DNA of 32,551 nt, taken from Oscillospiraceae bacterium. GTDB lineage: Bacteria; Bacillota; Clostridia; Oscillospirales; Oscillospiraceae. The stretch lies in the NCBI GenBank assembly GCA_016282135.1, contig JAEEKA010000107.1:1-32551 (forward strand), given 5' to 3'. The translations under genes and the position numbers were made by a program. Below the pieces are notes generated by a model. It saw nothing but the letters and a program-made list of their open reading frames with translations, was not told the origin of the DNA and ran no database searches. The first letter of the stretch is position 1. Every line of letters begins with the position of its first letter. Below are positions 30,933-32,551 of the stretch, piece by piece.

Positions 30933-32306
30933 ATGTCCGCCCCAAAAGGCGATTTTTCCCAGGGCAAGGTTTCCGGGCTGATTCTTCGCCTTGGCCTGCC
31001 CATTATGCTGGCCGAGCTGGTCCATGTGCTGTATAACATCGTAGACCGGATGTACATCGGCCATATGGAGAACGGCGGCACCGAGGCCTTGACAGGCCTG
31101 GGGGTCTGCTTCCCGTTGATTACCCTGATCGGGGCCTTTGCCAATCTGTGCAGCACCGGCGGCTCCACCCTCTCCACCATTGCCCGGGGCCAGGGGGACA
31201 ACGACCGGGCCGAGCGCATTATGTGCTCAGCCTTCACCTTCCTGCTGATCGTTGGCGGGATTCTGTCCGTGCTGCTCTTTGCCGCCGCACCCGCCCTTTT
31301 GCGGCTTCTGGGAGGAAACGAAACCAGCCTGCCCTACGCCCTGCCCTATTTTCAAATCTATGTGCTGGGGACGATTCCCGTTCTGATCTCCCTGGGGATG
31401 AATCCCTTTATCAACGCCCAGGGCTTTCCCCGGGTGGGCATGGTGACGGTGATCCTGGGCGCGGCGCTGAATATCGGCCTGGACCCGCTGTTTATCTATG
31501 CCTTGGATATGGGCGTCCGTGGCGCGGCCCTGGCTACCGTTCTGTCTCAGCTGGCCAGCGCCCTCTGGGTGCTGCGCTTCCTCACCGGGAGGCGGCCCAT
31601 CGTCCGGCTGCGCCGCCTGGGGATCGACGGGACCCAGTTGAAAAACGTGGTGAAGCTGGGCCTCACCGGCTTTACCTTCAAGGTTACCAACAGCGTGACC
31701 CAGGCCATTGTGAACGTGATGCTGAAGGCCTGGGGCGGCCCCCTGGATCAGCTGTACATCGGGGGTATGAGCCTCATCAACTCCATGCGGGAGATCATGA
31801 GCCTGCCGCTGAGCGGCGTGACTACTGCGGGCCAGAGCGTCATGAGCTTCAACTACGGGGCCAAGCGCTATTCCCGGGTCTCGGAGAGCATCCGCTTTAT
31901 TCTGCTGGGCGGCCTGAGCATCAACACCTTCATGTGGCTCCTGGTGATGCTTATTCCCGCCCCCCTGGTCCGGATTTTCACTGAGGATGAGGCGCTGATC
32001 TCCCTGACGGTCCGCTGTGCCCGGATCTTCTTCGGAGCCTTCCCCTTCATGGCCCTCCAGGTGACGGGTCAGAACACCTTTGTGGCCCTGAATTATCCCA
32101 AGCACGCCCTGTTCTTCTCCCTGCTGCGGAAGATCTTCCTGGTGGCCCCCCTGACCCTCCTTCTGCCCGGCATCGGTCTGGGAGTGGAAGGCGTCTTCTG
32201 GGCGGAGTTTGTCAGCCAGCTGGTGGGCTCCACCGCCTGCTTCACCACCATGTATTTCGTCATCTGGCGGAAGATGCGGGAAGAGGCAATAGGCATCAGG
32301 CAATAG
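30933..32306 (+). CDS. MATE family efflux transporter
   Basis: 457 aa; AAGGAG lies upstream of the ATG. Twelve hydrophobic helices in two similar halves. The start SGLILRLGLPIMLAELVHVL followed by YNIVDRMYIGH is the classic MATE N-terminus, and the second half repeats it (NVVKLGLTGFTFKVTNSVTQ, GVTTAGQSVMSFNYGA). It exports cationic or drug-like compounds by sodium or proton antiport; substrate cannot be read. It is closest to the DinF/NorM-like Clostridia type. The last residues (EEAIGIRQ) and the stop codon are encoded by AGGCAAT heptamers. Confidence 0.96.
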   Translation: MSAPKGDFSQGKVSGLILRLGLPIMLAELVHVLYNIVDRMYIGHMENGGTEALTGLGVCFPLITLIGAFANLCSTGGSTLSTIARGQGDNDRAERIMCSAFTFLLIVGGILSVLLFAAAPALLRLLGGNETSLPYALPYFQIYVLGTIPVLISLGMNPFINAQGFPRVGMVTVILGAALNIGLDPLFIYALDMGVRGAALATVLSQLASALWVLRFLTGRRPIVRLRRLGIDGTQLKNVVKLGLTGFTFKVTNSVTQAIVNVMLKAWGGPLDQLYIGGMSLINSMREIMSLPLSGVTTAGQSVMSFNYGAKRYSRVSESIRFILLGGLSINTFMWLLVMLIPAPLVRIFTEDEALISLTVRCARIFFGAFPFMALQVTGQNTFVALNYPKHALFFSLLRKIFLVAPLTLLLPGIGLGVEGVFWAEFVSQLVGSTACFTTMYFVIWRKMREEAIGIRQ

Positions 32307-32337
32307 GCAATAGGAGACGCGACGTAGGGACGGCACT
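32284..32337. repeat. Heptamer tract plus truncated REP at the IS junction
   Basis: AGGCAAT, AGGCATC, AGGCAAT, AGGCAAT (32284-32311) run through the MATE stop codon. GTAGGGACGGCACT (32324-32337) matches the first 14 bases of the REP at 3509 and then breaks off into the IS-like terminus. Confidence 0.75.
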
Positions 32338-32551
32338 TTTGTCAAGAGAAACATGGGTAACACATGGGGAATAGACATGGGTTACAGATTTCGAATGGTG
32401 CGGTTGCAAGTAGAACCCGTCTCGGCGTCAATGGCAGCAATCTGGAAATTGCGATAAATAACAGCAAAGCTTGTTTCATCCAACTGCCGGACAGCAACCC
32501 TGGTATCGGCCATCGTCTCGCTCAGAAAGACCTGCACCGGGCCGAAGCGGA
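32338..32551 (-). mobile_element. Insertion sequence, one end (continues beyond the window)
   Basis: The terminal region has three ACATGGG motifs at 32351, 32362 and 32375, like subterminal transposase sites, followed by a minus-strand transposase C-terminus. The exact tip, between 32337 and 32341, is inferred from where the REP sequence stops. Confidence 0.6.
32382..32551 (-). CDS. Transposase C-terminal fragment (family uncertain)
   Basis: About 55 codons are visible on the minus strand up to the TAA at 32382-32384, with no start, since the gene continues past the window edge. The sequence includes RQLDETSFAVIYRNFQIAAI and ends in TIRNL. This resembles the tail of integrase-core transposases common in gut Clostridia (ISNCY or IS481-like), but I cannot fix the family from this much. 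It overlaps the ACATGGG-bearing terminus only beyond its stop. Confidence 0.55.
   Translation of the reverse strand, partial: RFGPVQVFLSETMADTRVAVRQLDETSFAVIYRNFQIAAIDAETGSTCNRTIRNL

Overview
This window looks like chromosome of a moderately GC-rich gut-type Clostridia, most likely an Oscillospiraceae relative (Oscillibacter/Dysosmobacter/Lawsonibacter-like). That placement is inferred from the Firmicutes order ylxM-ffh-rpsP-khpA-rimM-trmD, strong SD-led starts, DUF896 and DUF4956/VTC genes, and intergenic repeats of a kind I associate with these genomes. No rRNA, tRNA, CRISPR array or prophage was recognised.

Layout. 1-343: end of an S1-domain protein. 444-2565: a repeat element, then a secreted beta-propeller lipoprotein. 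2759-2968: DUF896 protein. 3095-8074: the signal-recognition/ribosome-maturation block (ylxM, ffh, rpsP, khpA, rimM, trmD) ending in an overlapping sirtuin gene. 8449-9075: a four-helix membrane protein. 9149-17592 and 17876-24993: two complete Opp/Dpp-type peptide ABC transporter operons in tandem, each ordered lipoprotein, permease B, permease C, ATPase D, ATPase F, small membrane protein. 25198-27270: metG. On the minus strand, 27558-28982 carries a DUF4956-VTC pair, diverging from a HerA/DUF853-type ATPase at 29124-30632. 30933-32306: a MATE transporter. 32338-32551: the end of an insertion sequence.

Two themes stand out. First, the housekeeping half is riddled with small structured repeats. 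One family is GTAG/GCAG-led hairpins whose stems vary with compensatory changes, which looks like REP/REPIN DNA. The other is AT-rich tracts with a strict 7-bp period, often in inverted pairs around a core. These repeats have entered genes: three REP-like hairpins lie in frame inside metG, a different palindromic repeat lies inside rimM, two genes take their stop codon from a GTAG, and the MATE C-terminus is written in heptamers. An IS element appears to sit inside a REP loop.

Second, the transporters have unusually enlarged extracytoplasmic parts. In operon 1 the C-type permease carries about 420 extra residues with internal repeats and the binding protein is 843 aa. In operon 2 the B-type permease carries about 240 residues between TM1 and TM2. 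Operon 1 ATPases have Cys-rich C-termini and operon 2 ATPases do not, so the two systems are not a simple recent duplication.

All gene names rest on reading motifs by eye. No database search or structure prediction was run.
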